This document shows positions 23,329 through 32,732 of a stretch of DNA of 64,000 bases, piece by piece (position 1 is the first letter of the stretch; each line of letters begins with the position of its first letter). The notes under the pieces were generated by a model. That model was given only the letters and a program-made list of their open reading frames with translations, searched no databases and was not told the DNA's origin. The translations under genes were made by a program, and so were the position numbers. The DNA comes from Thermomucor indicae-seudaticae (lineage: Eukaryota > Mucoromycota > Mucoromycetes > Mucorales > Lichtheimiaceae): the NCBI GenBank assembly GCA_000787465.1, contig JSYX01000086.1:1-64000 (forward strand). Direction: 5' to 3'.

Positions 23329-23634
23329 ATTTGGGAATAAACCTTTCATTGGCGGTTGCTTCATGGCAGGACAAAATGATAGTTCCTGCATACCGCAAAG
23401 TGAATATCAGTTTAATAGTCGTCGTTTACGTTTGTTTCCATTTCTGAACATTACGCTGGGATACTTCTGTAAGAGTGGTAGTTCCATGGAATTACCTCAG
23501 ACTTTAGCAGCGCTTACGCTCGGCATAGGTCGATGAAGACTGTCCAGCCCAAAGTAATCATTAAATTGCAAAACATGGTTTTGTAAGGGAAGGTTTTATT
23601 CAAAAAACATCATCTCATTATGTAGAGCATCCCT
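23329..23634. other. Convergent intergenic region
   Basis: The 3' ends of the aldo/keto reductase (plus) and RPS2 (minus) face each other here. No reading frame or repeat of note; 3' UTRs are expected. Confidence 0.4.
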
Positions 23635-24697
23635 TTACTTTCTCTGCTTCTGGGCAAGGAAGTCAGTGAACTCCTGGTAGGGAGCCTTGACGAATTCGGT
23701 TTCGGCCCACAAGTCTAATAGGAAAAAAGGAAGGTTAGCTTGCAAACATATGAACGATATCAAAGTCTAATTCTGTGTGTCTTACCAGGGGTCAAGAAAC
23801 CGTAAGTGTTGCCAATGGCAGCAAAAGTGGCCTTGACAAAGTTACCCAAGGTACGGGTGGAACCACGCGACGTAGTGTAGCAGTCAGTGATACCAGCAAG
23901 CTGCAAGACCTTCTTGGGAGTAGGAGCAGCGACAATACCCGTGCCTACCAAGAAGTGGAACATTATAAGCGAAAAAAACCATTTCTCTTTTTTGTTTGTT
24001 TCATTGCAATCCACTTGCCTCTTGGAGCAGGAACCAATCTGCAAAGAGCTGAACCGCATTTGCCGGTAACCTTGCATGGCACAGTGTGGGGCTCACCAAG
24101 AGCAGAGCCCCAGTAGCCACGGCGGACAGGAATAACGGAAAGCTTGGCGAGAATAATGGCACCGCGGATAGCAGTGGCCACTTCCTTGGAGCACTTGACA
24201 CCCAAGCCAACATGACCGTTCGAGTCACCAATGACAACGAAAGCCTTGAAACGAGTACGTTGACCGGCACGGGTCTGCTTCTGAACAGGCATGATCTTCA
24301 TGACCTCGTCCTTCAAGGAAGGCAAGAAGTAGTCGACAATCTGATACTCCTTGATGGGGAGCGAGAAAGTGTAGATCTCTTCAATGCTCTTGATCTTGCC
24401 AGCCTTCACAAGACGACCGAGCTTCGTCACAGGAACCCTAATGCCGCGCGCGCACAATCAGAATTGACCGCTCGTGTTGATTTTGCGTGTCGCATGCTCA
24501 CCATTCGGACTTCTCTTCGCCACGGCGTCCACGACCGCGACCGCGGCCACCGCGGCCACGACCACGTCCAAATCCACCACGTCCTTGGAGAAGTAAATTT
24601 CGAATGTTAGTGAACCAGAATGGTGGAATCAAGGCTGTCAGCGGGTCGATCGGGGTCGGGCGTTACACTTACTATCGGCCGTTGCAGTGTCAGCCAT
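23635..24697 (-). CDS. RPS2: 40S ribosomal protein uS5 (RPS2)
   Basis: The start at 24697 (MADTATAD) is followed after an intron by the RGG-rich segment [20 protein letters not shown] and GEEKSEW. Then come [71 protein letters not shown] and [19 protein letters not shown]. The C terminus includes [39 protein letters not shown] and [20 protein letters not shown]. This is the decoding-site protein uS5 of the small subunit; the RG-rich N terminus is a usual arginine-methylation target. Five exons or so. The intron between APRG and TGIVAAP must use a GC donor (AG|GCAAGT near 24018) because only that junction keeps the frame. Identification is certain. Confidence 0.97.
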
Positions 24698-24760
24698 TTG
24701 CTATAGAATAAAGAAAGTTAAGGAGCCGTTCCCCGTAAACATGAAGATATTCCACCCCCA

Positions 24761-24784
24761 TCCATCCGTCCATCCATCCATCCA
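24761..24784. repeat. Short TCCA tetranucleotide microsatellite
   Basis: About six imperfect copies of TCCA lie just upstream of the RPS2 start (24697), within its presumed promoter. One copy is interrupted (TCCG). Confidence 0.7.
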
Positions 24785-25110
24785 CACCATCGTTGTCGAA
24801 TCGTATATTTCCCTTCGATTCTCTTGCGATGCTGACTCTCCGTTCCTTTGATCATTACTTGGACTTACATATACTATATTTGAATATTAGAATTCAAAGA
24901 GGAAGATCCCTAGACGGCACGGCCGAATCGACCCCAAATCGGGAACCCTCGGACCCTATGATCCCCGCTTGCGGGGTGTATGATATCTAAAATTTTCTGT
25001 GCGGCTTATGGCCTCATTGCCTTCGTCGTCTATGGATGTTTCTGTACGGACCTTGCCGTTCACCCTGAGCTTTCTCCTTCCTCTTTGAATATCCTTTTTG
25101 CGTAACTTGT
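24785..25110. other. Intergenic with a GC-rich patch and hairpin
   Basis: Within AT-rich DNA, 24915-24980 is clearly GC-rich and contains a perfect short hairpin CCCCGCTTGCGGGG (24963-24976). I could not fold the patch into a tRNA or recognise another RNA. It may be an edge of the decayed element that follows. Confidence 0.4.
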
Positions 25111-25114
25111 TCAA

Positions 25115-25880
25115 CAGAGTTCAAGCAACTAAACACACAAGAATTTCAAGAATGGAATGAGGAGATGACGCGTCAGAGGGCCTTCTTCGAAAAAGTTGTC
25201 TGCAAAGACTGGCATTCCGGACGGCAGACTGAGAACACGGCCTAGTCTTGTGAATGGCGCGCCGCTTGTGAGTCGCAAAGGGTCTCGAAGCGCGTACAGC
25301 GTCTTCACGCAAGACCAGTTTGACAAGTCTAAGTAGCACGGACTACGTTATGTTTGTGAAAAGCATTTGGGTCTCAAACACGTATATTAACACCGGAAGG
25401 CTCGATCGCTGAACGAAGCCCAATCGCGGCAGAGAGATGCTCCCAGCTCCGAAGCAAAGACAAGGAGGCTCTCAGAAGACGAGCTACCGAGGAAGCGACT
25501 GACGTGCATGAAACGTTGATAACAGACGAACACGTCATGCAGAAAGCAACCATTAATGTGAGGCGATGGTTTAAAGAAAACCATGAGCAACTTGAAGCGT
25601 AGAGGGGCAAAACTTGGCTTCATGCGTTCCGTGACCACCTTGAGTCCAGCCGCAGCCCAGCCATCATCCATGCCAATGGTGCAATAGCAAGCTGCTAACC
25701 TAGTGTTGAGCAGCCAGAGGGATAACATGCTTGCGTCCCGTAACCTCGTCACCGCATCTGTAGCAGGCTTGATGAATCTGGCCACTGATAATGCAGCCCG
25801 TGAAAAAAAGAATATATTCGGGGAGATGTATGCTGTAAGCCCTTATATCTTTCTGCAGAGACGGCCCAGTCGGATGCCAG
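25115..25880 (+). pseudogene. Decayed coding remnant, probably of a mobile element
   Basis: Translating the plus strand gives successive protein-like pieces in different frames: FKQLNTQEFQEWNEEMTRQR (from about 25111), SLVNGAPLVSRKGSRSAY (near 25245), then EALRRRATEEATDVHETLIT and TINVRRWFKENHEQLEA ending in TAG (near 25600). A frame change follows with KTWLHAFRDHLESSRSPAII (near 25610-25670), then SQRDNMLASRNLVTASVAGL (25710-25770). The charged, helix-forming composition is gene-like, whereas the overlapping minus-strand ORF (25387-25785) is not. I do not recognise the family. Stops and frame changes mean it is not expressed as one protein. A mobile-element origin is only a guess. Confidence 0.35.
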
Positions 25881-26449
25881 CAACCTGAGGCTGTCAAACA
25901 AGGAATGAGCACAAAAGGTGGAAGAGCTATATGGTAATTACATTTCCTGGGTGTAGCGTCCTAGTGATTGAACACTGGCTATACGGACAGTAATGCAAGC
26001 GGCAGAGATACCGAAGGAGTAGGTACACTTGTGGAACGCATCCATTAGCCATCACTGGCTTCCGGCAAAACCCGATACAGCTGACCGGATGGCTGGAGAG
26101 TGTACTAATGAAGACAGTGTATGACTTGGAGGAACTTTAGCATCCCAAAGTACATTTTGCGGTCCAGGAACACTGAAATGGACTCTTTCCAAATTTGGGC
26201 TTTCAGTTATCAGTGAGGCTTCTCTCTTACGCATGATATATTACGCAACCCTGTTGAACACGCAGCTGCACACCATAGCCGTCTGCAGCAGTATAAGGCT
26301 TTTATGTCACAGTGCGAATTACACAGTAAATCTTTATTGAAGTATGGCACAAATTTCTTGAAGCAAACATCACCAGGGAAGACGCAGAAGTTATTGCAAA
26401 GCCTATATTTCCTTTGAATGATATCCAATAACAACATTGTTTATTATGG
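25881..26449. other. Intergenic downstream of the CDK-like gene
   Basis: No supported gene. The right part should be the CDK-like gene's 3' UTR. Confidence 0.4.
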
Positions 26450-28039
26450 CTAGAACTTGAGTTTGGTTACGTCTGTATAAAAATAGGGATGCTCCGCTGC
26501 CTGTTTCAAGGGTTTAATTAATAGATGAAAGTGTGTGAGCGCGAAAATGTGGAACATACCTTTTTTGCAGACAAGCGGCTGCAAGGATCGTATTCCAGCA
26601 ACCGCTACAAACAGACAAACAAGAAAGGAGGTTGATTAGAAACAGGAGCATGTTGGGACCATAAGAAAGAGAAACAGAAACGTACCCGAAGTAAGTTGAA
26701 TGCATGGTCGTCGAGTTCGATAAATTCTGGATAACGCTTCAGCGCTTCCTTGAGGTCTTTGGGTTTCCATGCTGATAAACAGAAAACGGTGAGCAAAAAG
26801 GGGGTGTTCAGCAGTTTAACAAATAAACCTTACATGGGAATACGGCGTTATAATCAGGTAAGGTGGTCACTCCTGGCCACATTTCTTCGTTGGGTGTGCC
26901 AAGAGTACGGAATATGCGGAAGAGTTCATCGATTTGAGAGTCACCTGTGTTTTTGCCACAAGTTACTAAAGTTAGCAATTCAGGAGAGCGAGAGAGAGAA
27001 CCAGTTCTCACCTCGGAAGATGGGTCTCATCGTTATCATTTCAGCAAATATGCATCCGACACTCCACATGTCAACGGCTGTAGAGTAGTGATAGCTTCCT
27101 AGGAGGATTTCAGGTGGACGGTACCACAATGTGACAACCTACAAAGAAATATTAGAACTGCGGATGGATGGACTGGTTGTTTGTAAACCTTACTTGATGT
27201 GTGTATGTTCTCATTGGAACGCCAAATGCTCGAGAAAGGCCCAGATCAGCAATAGTCAATTTACCGTTTCGATCAATGAGCAAATTTTGTGGCTTCAGGT
27301 CCCTATGGAGAATGCGATGGGCATGGCAGTAATGCAGACCAGACAATAATTGATGCATAAAGCTCTGCAGAAACAATAATCAGTTATACCAAAATTGGGC
27401 ACAGGAGTGGGGATTTGTCCTACCTTGATATGGTCGGCTGTGAGGCCTTTTCGACCAACGTCATCCATGTATCTACGTAAATCCTGAAAGGACACGACGT
27501 CAGTGTACTCTCAGTTACTTGTTGCAGAGAAGACACAGACCATCTCGAGGTAGTCTGTCACCAGATAAACAGAGGTATCCTTCTGTACGAGATCATTAAG
27601 GCTTTACAGAAAGAAGAAGTGTGAGAGTGTTGGCTTTTAGACACGTCATTCATCTTGCCATTTACCCGATAACGTTATTGTGTTTCATTTCTTTCAGGAT
27701 AGCGATTTCGCGCATAGCTGTAACAGGAATTCCATCGCTGTAAGCTAAACGGACCTTCTTCAACGCCACGACTTTGTTGGTTGCTTTCTGGCGCGCCTTA
27801 AAGACAACTCCGTACGTTCCTTCACCGATCTTGCTCAACTTCATATAGCCACCAAGTTCTGCGTCGTCATCGTCGTCTTCACGCTTTCGTTTAGAAGAGT
27901 CACCGCCTGCTTGTTGTCCTTGCTGCTGCTGCTGCTGCTGTTCGCCATTCAGCTGCCGAATCGCCTTGCCTCCAAATACATTATCGTCATTGTCATTCAC
28001 TGCCTGTCGTTCATTGTGGGGTACTTGGTTCTCGTCCAT
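26450..28039 (-). CDS. Cyclin-dependent kinase, divergent CDK1-like (PVTAMRE helix, DLG motif)
   Basis: The start at 28039 gives a 60-residue extension absent from CDK1: acidic, with a Gln run (residues 34-40) and a basic SKRKRE. The kinase domain begins at about residue 65. GEGTYGVV (72-79) keeps the inhibitory Thr/Tyr pair (T75, Y76). The cyclin-binding helix is PVTAMRE (105-111) instead of PSTAIRE. Exon 1 is 27666-28039. Later exons give [48 protein letters not shown] (Leu replaces the Phe of DFG), [53 protein letters not shown] and the final [13 protein letters not shown]. All catalytic residues (K93, HRDLKPQN, D of DLG) and the T-loop Thr are present, so it should be active. Overall it is closest to CDK1/Cdc28, but two hallmark motifs differ; it may be a paralogue. 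Confidence 0.92.
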
Positions 28040-28755
28040 AATAATAGTAGGTGTATTCTGTTAACATGCACTAGCGATCAGGACTGACAAGAGAAAGGGG
28101 AAGGGCGAGTGAGGGGAAGGAAGAGAAAGAAAACCAGCCTGGTGCCTCAAAATTCTTCTTAAATAGGGCCCACAAATTTTTTCCCACTGCAGGCACCCCT
28201 TTCGCGTCGGCATACATGGCTAACCGGTAACTGCTACCATGGAATCGTTCAGGAGAGGAGCAAGTTTACAGTTTTCAGTTATTTTTTGATAATGATGCTT
28301 CTATGCGCGAGAAATTCAAGACATTCGGAAAGGAGGGCACACATGAAAAGCAAACTAATTATCATGAACAAGCCAGGTTCGCGCTGTTCACAAACATTTG
28401 CGCATTATGGCTTCGGAAAAGATCTAGAGCTCTTGAGATGTTTTTCTTCTTGATCGACCACTAGAGACACCGCTGAGAAGGCTCCAAGACCAAACCATCT
28501 CAGCATCAGGCACCAACGAGGACTGAGCTTCTAAACGATGACACTTTCTCGCTTTCAGCACTTTTTGAAGGGGAGTGTATAGTAAGCATAGTGGTGCGTC
28601 GCCATATCAACATTCTCATTGAGCACCATGTTCAAAAACTGATGAAACGATATAAAAAGTTGCACACGTGATTTAAGAATTTCCAATTTTGTAATCTTTG
28701 CAATGCACACTTCTTTTCGAAATTATTGGATTCATATGCAAGAATACTTTTCTTT
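28040..28755. other. Intergenic: CDK-like promoter and UTP5 3' end
   Basis: Purine-rich around 28085-28135 with the minus strand carrying a TTTAAGAA-type AT patch near 28155. No ORF of substance. The CDK-like promoter should occupy the left half. Confidence 0.4.
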
Positions 28756-31073
28756 CTAGTCTTGGTCGCTTCCTTCGTCATCATCGTCGTTGTCGGATTC
28801 GTAATCATCATCGACGTCGTCAGCTTCCTCCATCTCCTCGTCTTCCTCTTCTTCTTGTTCACTTAAGATTTCACCTGCGTCCGCGTCTGCATCTGATTCT
28901 GTTTGTGGCGCTTCAGCCTCAACGTCAGAGTCTTCTTCGAAATACATCATTGCACCCTGGTCCAAGTTGTCCAGTTGTGTTGCCTTCTGAGAGCGCCTCC
29001 TGATCTGGCTCTGTATCAGATCAAGTCTTCCTCGCAGCGCAAGCAGCTTGGGGAAGACTGCCAAACGAGTGTCCAAGGCCTGATAAAATGCAGATAACTT
29101 GCTAATGAGATCAGGAACAGTCATGAGGTATGCAGTGTGTATAAGTAAAACAGCCTTGATCCACTCTAACAGTACAGGCGCCCGTCCTGGCTTCTCTTCG
29201 AATTTTTCGATAAGCTTTGTCAGCAGGGGAATCACGTATGCAGTTGGTAATCTTTGGACAGTAGTGTGTATCGTCTCTGGTGCACTGTTCCGTAGACAGG
29301 TTTCCAGCAGTTTTTTATCGTTTGAATGCAGTGCCTGGACAAGAACCTGCTGCAACGAACCAGCAGATGCAGCCACAACAGCAGCTGGCTTTTGGGTCGG
29401 TTTGTGGGATTCCTTCGGAGGCGCTTCTGTAACACTAAGCTCCTGCAGCTTTTGGCCAAGCGAAGGCTCCTGTTCTTCGTCAGCCTCTGTATCGTCAGCC
29501 ACGGTAGGTGCATTCATTGCGAATTCGTTGTGGCCAATCACTTTGATGGATGATTCATTGTATGATTTTCGTGATGTTTTCTGAGAAATCATATCTTTAG
29601 CTTCGATGGACAAGACGACGTAGCAAAAGTTAAAAGGACATACCAGGTTATTTGCTGCGACGGACTCTTCGTCAATTAGAAGGTTTGTGACATGTTTCCG
29701 AGTCAATACAATGTCGTCCAAGATAGTACCACTTGTTTCATTGAAATATCGCTAGGACAAAAGAGGTTTGTTCGCCGTCATCATTTCAAGTCATTGACTT
29801 GGGCAAGACTTACCACAACTTCGAACGATGGCTTTACGCTCGATCCACGAGCAATCATGATGGATTTACCGTCGTTATCTTCAACAAATGTAGCGGAAAG
29901 GATGGGAATGGTAACGCTCTCGGACTGCTCTGAAACAACCCTTATGTTGGATTCTGGCTGCCGTGTCATAGTCCTAGCTACTTTCCGTCGAGACTTTGTG
30001 CCGGAAGGTAGACCAGGAGACGAAGCGTTCTGCCATATGCTGACTAGACCGTCTTCCGAAACCGCTAACACGGACTGCTCCCACTCTGAGAAATCAATAT
30101 GTGCAGCATTATTTTCCAGCGTCAGGGCTGTCAAGTTGTTTGTGTTATCGTTCGTGGATTGGGCGTCCCATACGTTTATGTATCGGTCGTCTTCAGCGAT
30201 GGATATCAGCACATCGTCTTCTCGAGAGAAGGCTAACTCTTTCACCATGCTGGCATGCCCCGTGAATTTCTGCCGAACTGTGAGACATGTTTCTCTCGGG
30301 GCCTAAACTTCAAGCAAGACCTACCTTGAAGACGCTACGCTCTGCGAAGCTCCAAAGACTGATCGTATGCCCAGCCATCGCCAGCTTTGTTTCGTCGTGA
30401 CTTAGCTTGAGCCTCCGAACATTTTTCTCGATGGCCTTCCATTTGCTTTTGCAAAAAGAACCTGAAATTCAGCATCGTCTCACATATTGCAAAGGACCAA
30501 GAAACTCACGAGATCTCCTTTTCTTCTTCAATGTCCCATTCCACAATATAGTTGTCTTCAGAAACCGAATAACCCTTCGTGCCTGACCGGTTGAGCACAA
30601 AGTCGGTTACTGGCATGGTATGCGCACTGGCCAGACGTTTCATAATGCTGCCATGAGCGATTGAATAGATCACGATCGTGCCACTCTGCGTGCCAAGTGC
30701 AACCACTTTGGTCGTCGTCCGAGTCTTTCTCTTTTTGCTTCCATTGACACCATTGACCTGGGGATCACACGTTATACATTTTACCTGGCGGCTTGCAATA
30801 GACGAGACTAACCTGACCGAGATCAGCATCATCGGGAATATCGCCCCAGGTCAAACAAGTAAATCGCTCCTTCTTTTCCGAAGAAAAATCATTACTGACA
30901 GTTCCCGATCGTACGTTGAAGATCCGTAATCGATGCCGGTCAAGGCTGTGAGTGATGATCGCAAAGTACTCAGCACTTGGACTTTTGTCAAACGCCGATA
31001 ACAGTACACCAGTTTCCGCCGCTGCCGTCGTTACCGCTGAAGTGTCTGGATTCGGTTTAAACGACTTGCCCAT
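28756..31073 (-). CDS. UTP5: UTP5/WDR43, WD40 + Utp12 domain, SSU processome (t-UTP)
   Basis: The start at 31073 (MGKSFKPNPDTSAV) leads into WD40 repeats: FDKSPSAEYFAIITHSLDRH, TKVVALGTQSGTIVIYSIAH, SVSEDNYIVEWDIEEEKE, ETKLAMAGHTISLWSFAERS and SREDDVLISIAEDDRYINVW. The C-terminal Utp12 domain covers about 29420-28980 (LQQVLVQALHSNDKKLLETC, RLPTAYVIPLLTKLIEKF, YLMTVPDLISKLSAFYQALD). A long acidic tail ends the protein at 28756. UTP5 (human WDR43) is a t-UTP subunit of the small-subunit processome and links rDNA transcription to early pre-rRNA processing in the nucleolus. At least five introns are needed; the first (GTTAGT..CCCAG) and one using acceptor AAAAG near 30449 were checked by frame. 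Length is about 650 residues, normal for the family. Confidence 0.9.
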
Positions 31074-31438
31074 TTGTTGTTATGTCTAATCGTGCGTCTT
31101 AAACTGAACCTTACTGCCCTTTTTTTCCCTCCAAAGTAGCAAAAAAAAGTCGAAACCCGATGAGGAAGACGAGTCACGGTGACGGTAATTTCCGCATTCG
31201 GACGGAACTTTTTGCGAGGAAACATGTCAAGGCAACGGACAATTGCGCGCACGCACTGGCAGTTGTACGACGCATCACAATATGATATGGAGAAGGTTCA
31301 TTATAATGAATAAGAGCATTTTTACACAGCAGGGTGCTCGTCAATATGTGATACGTCAAGTTGGATATGATTCTTTTTTAGAACATTGGATGCAATATGA
31401 AACATGTCTAAATGTAAAAGTGCATGCTATGTATAATA
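31074..31438. other. Intergenic: UTP5 promoter and BMT5 3' end
   Basis: AT-rich, no supported gene. Both neighbours are minus-strand ribosome-biogenesis genes. Confidence 0.4.
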
Positions 31439-32425
31439 TTATTCATCATCGTCGTCATCATCATCCGAATGTTTAGTTTGCCGATGTTTCCGCTTCTTTT
31501 TAGGCAACAATGCCTGGCGTTGCAAGTTCTTCTTCTTTTCAATCGCGCCCTGCTTACTCTTTTCAAATTCAGGCATCATGGCCTCCTTGCGCACGATCAC
31601 AAAGGTCTTTGGATTTGCCTGCAGGATCTCGGCGTTGTTCGCCTTGCTAACGCCTTCTTTGAATCCGAGCGTGCGCCGATGTTCGTAGCCAGGGTAGTGG
31701 TCGGGATGGAAGGGTAAGGTGGTCTTGATGGCAAGCTGGCCCGTGGTTTTGGCCAAGGTCCGGACGTCCCACAAGTCATACGGTTTGCATGTCTTTGTCG
31801 TAATGTGTATTTCACCCTCTGGTGCAGCTATCGAGTCGTCATCCTCTTGACTGGTGTTGTTGTTGCGAATCATTTCTCCTTCCTTGGTGAGCAGTGGCGT
31901 CGCCGAGGCCAAAAACCCGTTAATCAGCGCTTGATTCGCCCGCACATTATGGTCTTGATCCTTGATGCCAGCACCCGCATGCGGGAAATTAAAGATGATC
32001 TTTGTGAACTTGCACTTTTTGATCTCTTTGGTTTTCTCGAGCTGCGTGCCGTCCACGCTGAACAGGACAGTGACGCCCAAGTCGCGCAACGCTTGCACAT
32101 TCGATTTGGCTTCATTGCCGTATTTTTCGTACAGCACCGATTCGTCATCGAAACAGGTCGCGACAATGTTGCTCGGACGTTGCTGCATGTAATTCTCGGC
32201 AAGTGACCGAGCAAATGAGAAGTTGCCTTCGCCCACAAGCAGAATGCGATCATTCTCTGAATAGGTTGGCTTTAATCGCTGTTGCGCTAAAAGCCGTTGC
32301 TTCTCCTTGGCCTTGTTGCGCTTCTCTTCTACGACTGCCAGGTTGTAATTCTCCTTCTTTTTTCTTGCGACATCGGCTAGAAGATTGCTCAGGGCTGTCT
32401 TTAGCTTTTTCTTTTTTGGTGGCAT
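31439..32425 (-). CDS. BMT5: 25S rRNA (uridine-N3)-methyltransferase BMT5-like (328 aa, intronless)
   Basis: A single exon with a lysine-rich start (MPPKKKKLKTALSNLL), typical for a nucleolar protein. The SAM-binding Rossmann fold begins at ILLVGEGNFSFARSLAENY (GEGNFSF at residues 65-71), the hallmark of the DUF2431/BMT5 family. Next come IVATCFDDESVLYEKYGNEA, VLFSVDGTQLEKTKE and the conserved IIFNFPHAGAGIKDQD (Asn-Phe-Pro-His), then NQALINGFLASATPLL. The C terminus is basic and ends in an acidic Asp/Glu run. Yeast Bmt5 makes m3U2634 in 25S rRNA. It lies 365 bp upstream of UTP5 on the same strand, so both could respond to growth signals, though no shared element was identified. Confidence 0.93.
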   Translation of the reverse strand: MPPKKKKLKTALSNLLADVARKKKENYNLAVVEEKRNKAKEKQRLLAQQRLKPTYSENDRILLVGEGNFSFARSLAENYMQQRPSNIVATCFDDESVLYEKYGNEAKSNVQALRDLGVTVLFSVDGTQLEKTKEIKKCKFTKIIFNFPHAGAGIKDQDHNVRANQALINGFLASATPLLTKEGEMIRNNNTSQEDDDSIAAPEGEIHITTKTCKPYDLWDVRTLAKTTGQLAIKTTLPFHPDHYPGYEHRRTLGFKEGVSKANNAEILQANPKTFVIVRKEAMMPEFEKSKQGAIEKKKNLQRQALLPKKKRKHRQTKHSDDDDDDDE

Positions 32426-32732
32426 CGCTCAGGACAAATTTCTTGCATTGCGGAAGAAATCGAATTTTTTTGTAGCCATGGCATTGATCCCATCACACAC
32501 ACGCTGATTGTTCATCTTTCAATACGCCTGGGTATGCGGTACGTCATTTATTAATAAGCTTCGAACAACGAATAGCGCAAAAGCCATCACTTAAAAAACG
32601 TTTTTAATGTATATCAATACTGTACAAGAAAACAGAAAAGAATGAAGAGCGAAGGAAAAGAGATATAAGCAATTTACACGGATATACGCTAGAGACGTCG
32701 TCTTTCTAGGACGGTATACTTTTTTCGTCTTT
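32426..32732. other. Intergenic: BMT5 promoter and kinesin 3' end
   Basis: No supported gene. Contains the BMT5 promoter on its left and the kinesin 3' UTR on its right. Confidence 0.4.

Noticed and set aside
24915..24980. GC-rich patch as a tRNA or other small RNA
   Set aside because: A hairpin is present but no cloverleaf, no convincing A/B box pair and no recognisable RNA family.
25387..25785. 132-codon minus-strand ORF
   Set aside because: The plus strand of the same segment reads as better protein (charged helices); the minus frame looks like its shadow.
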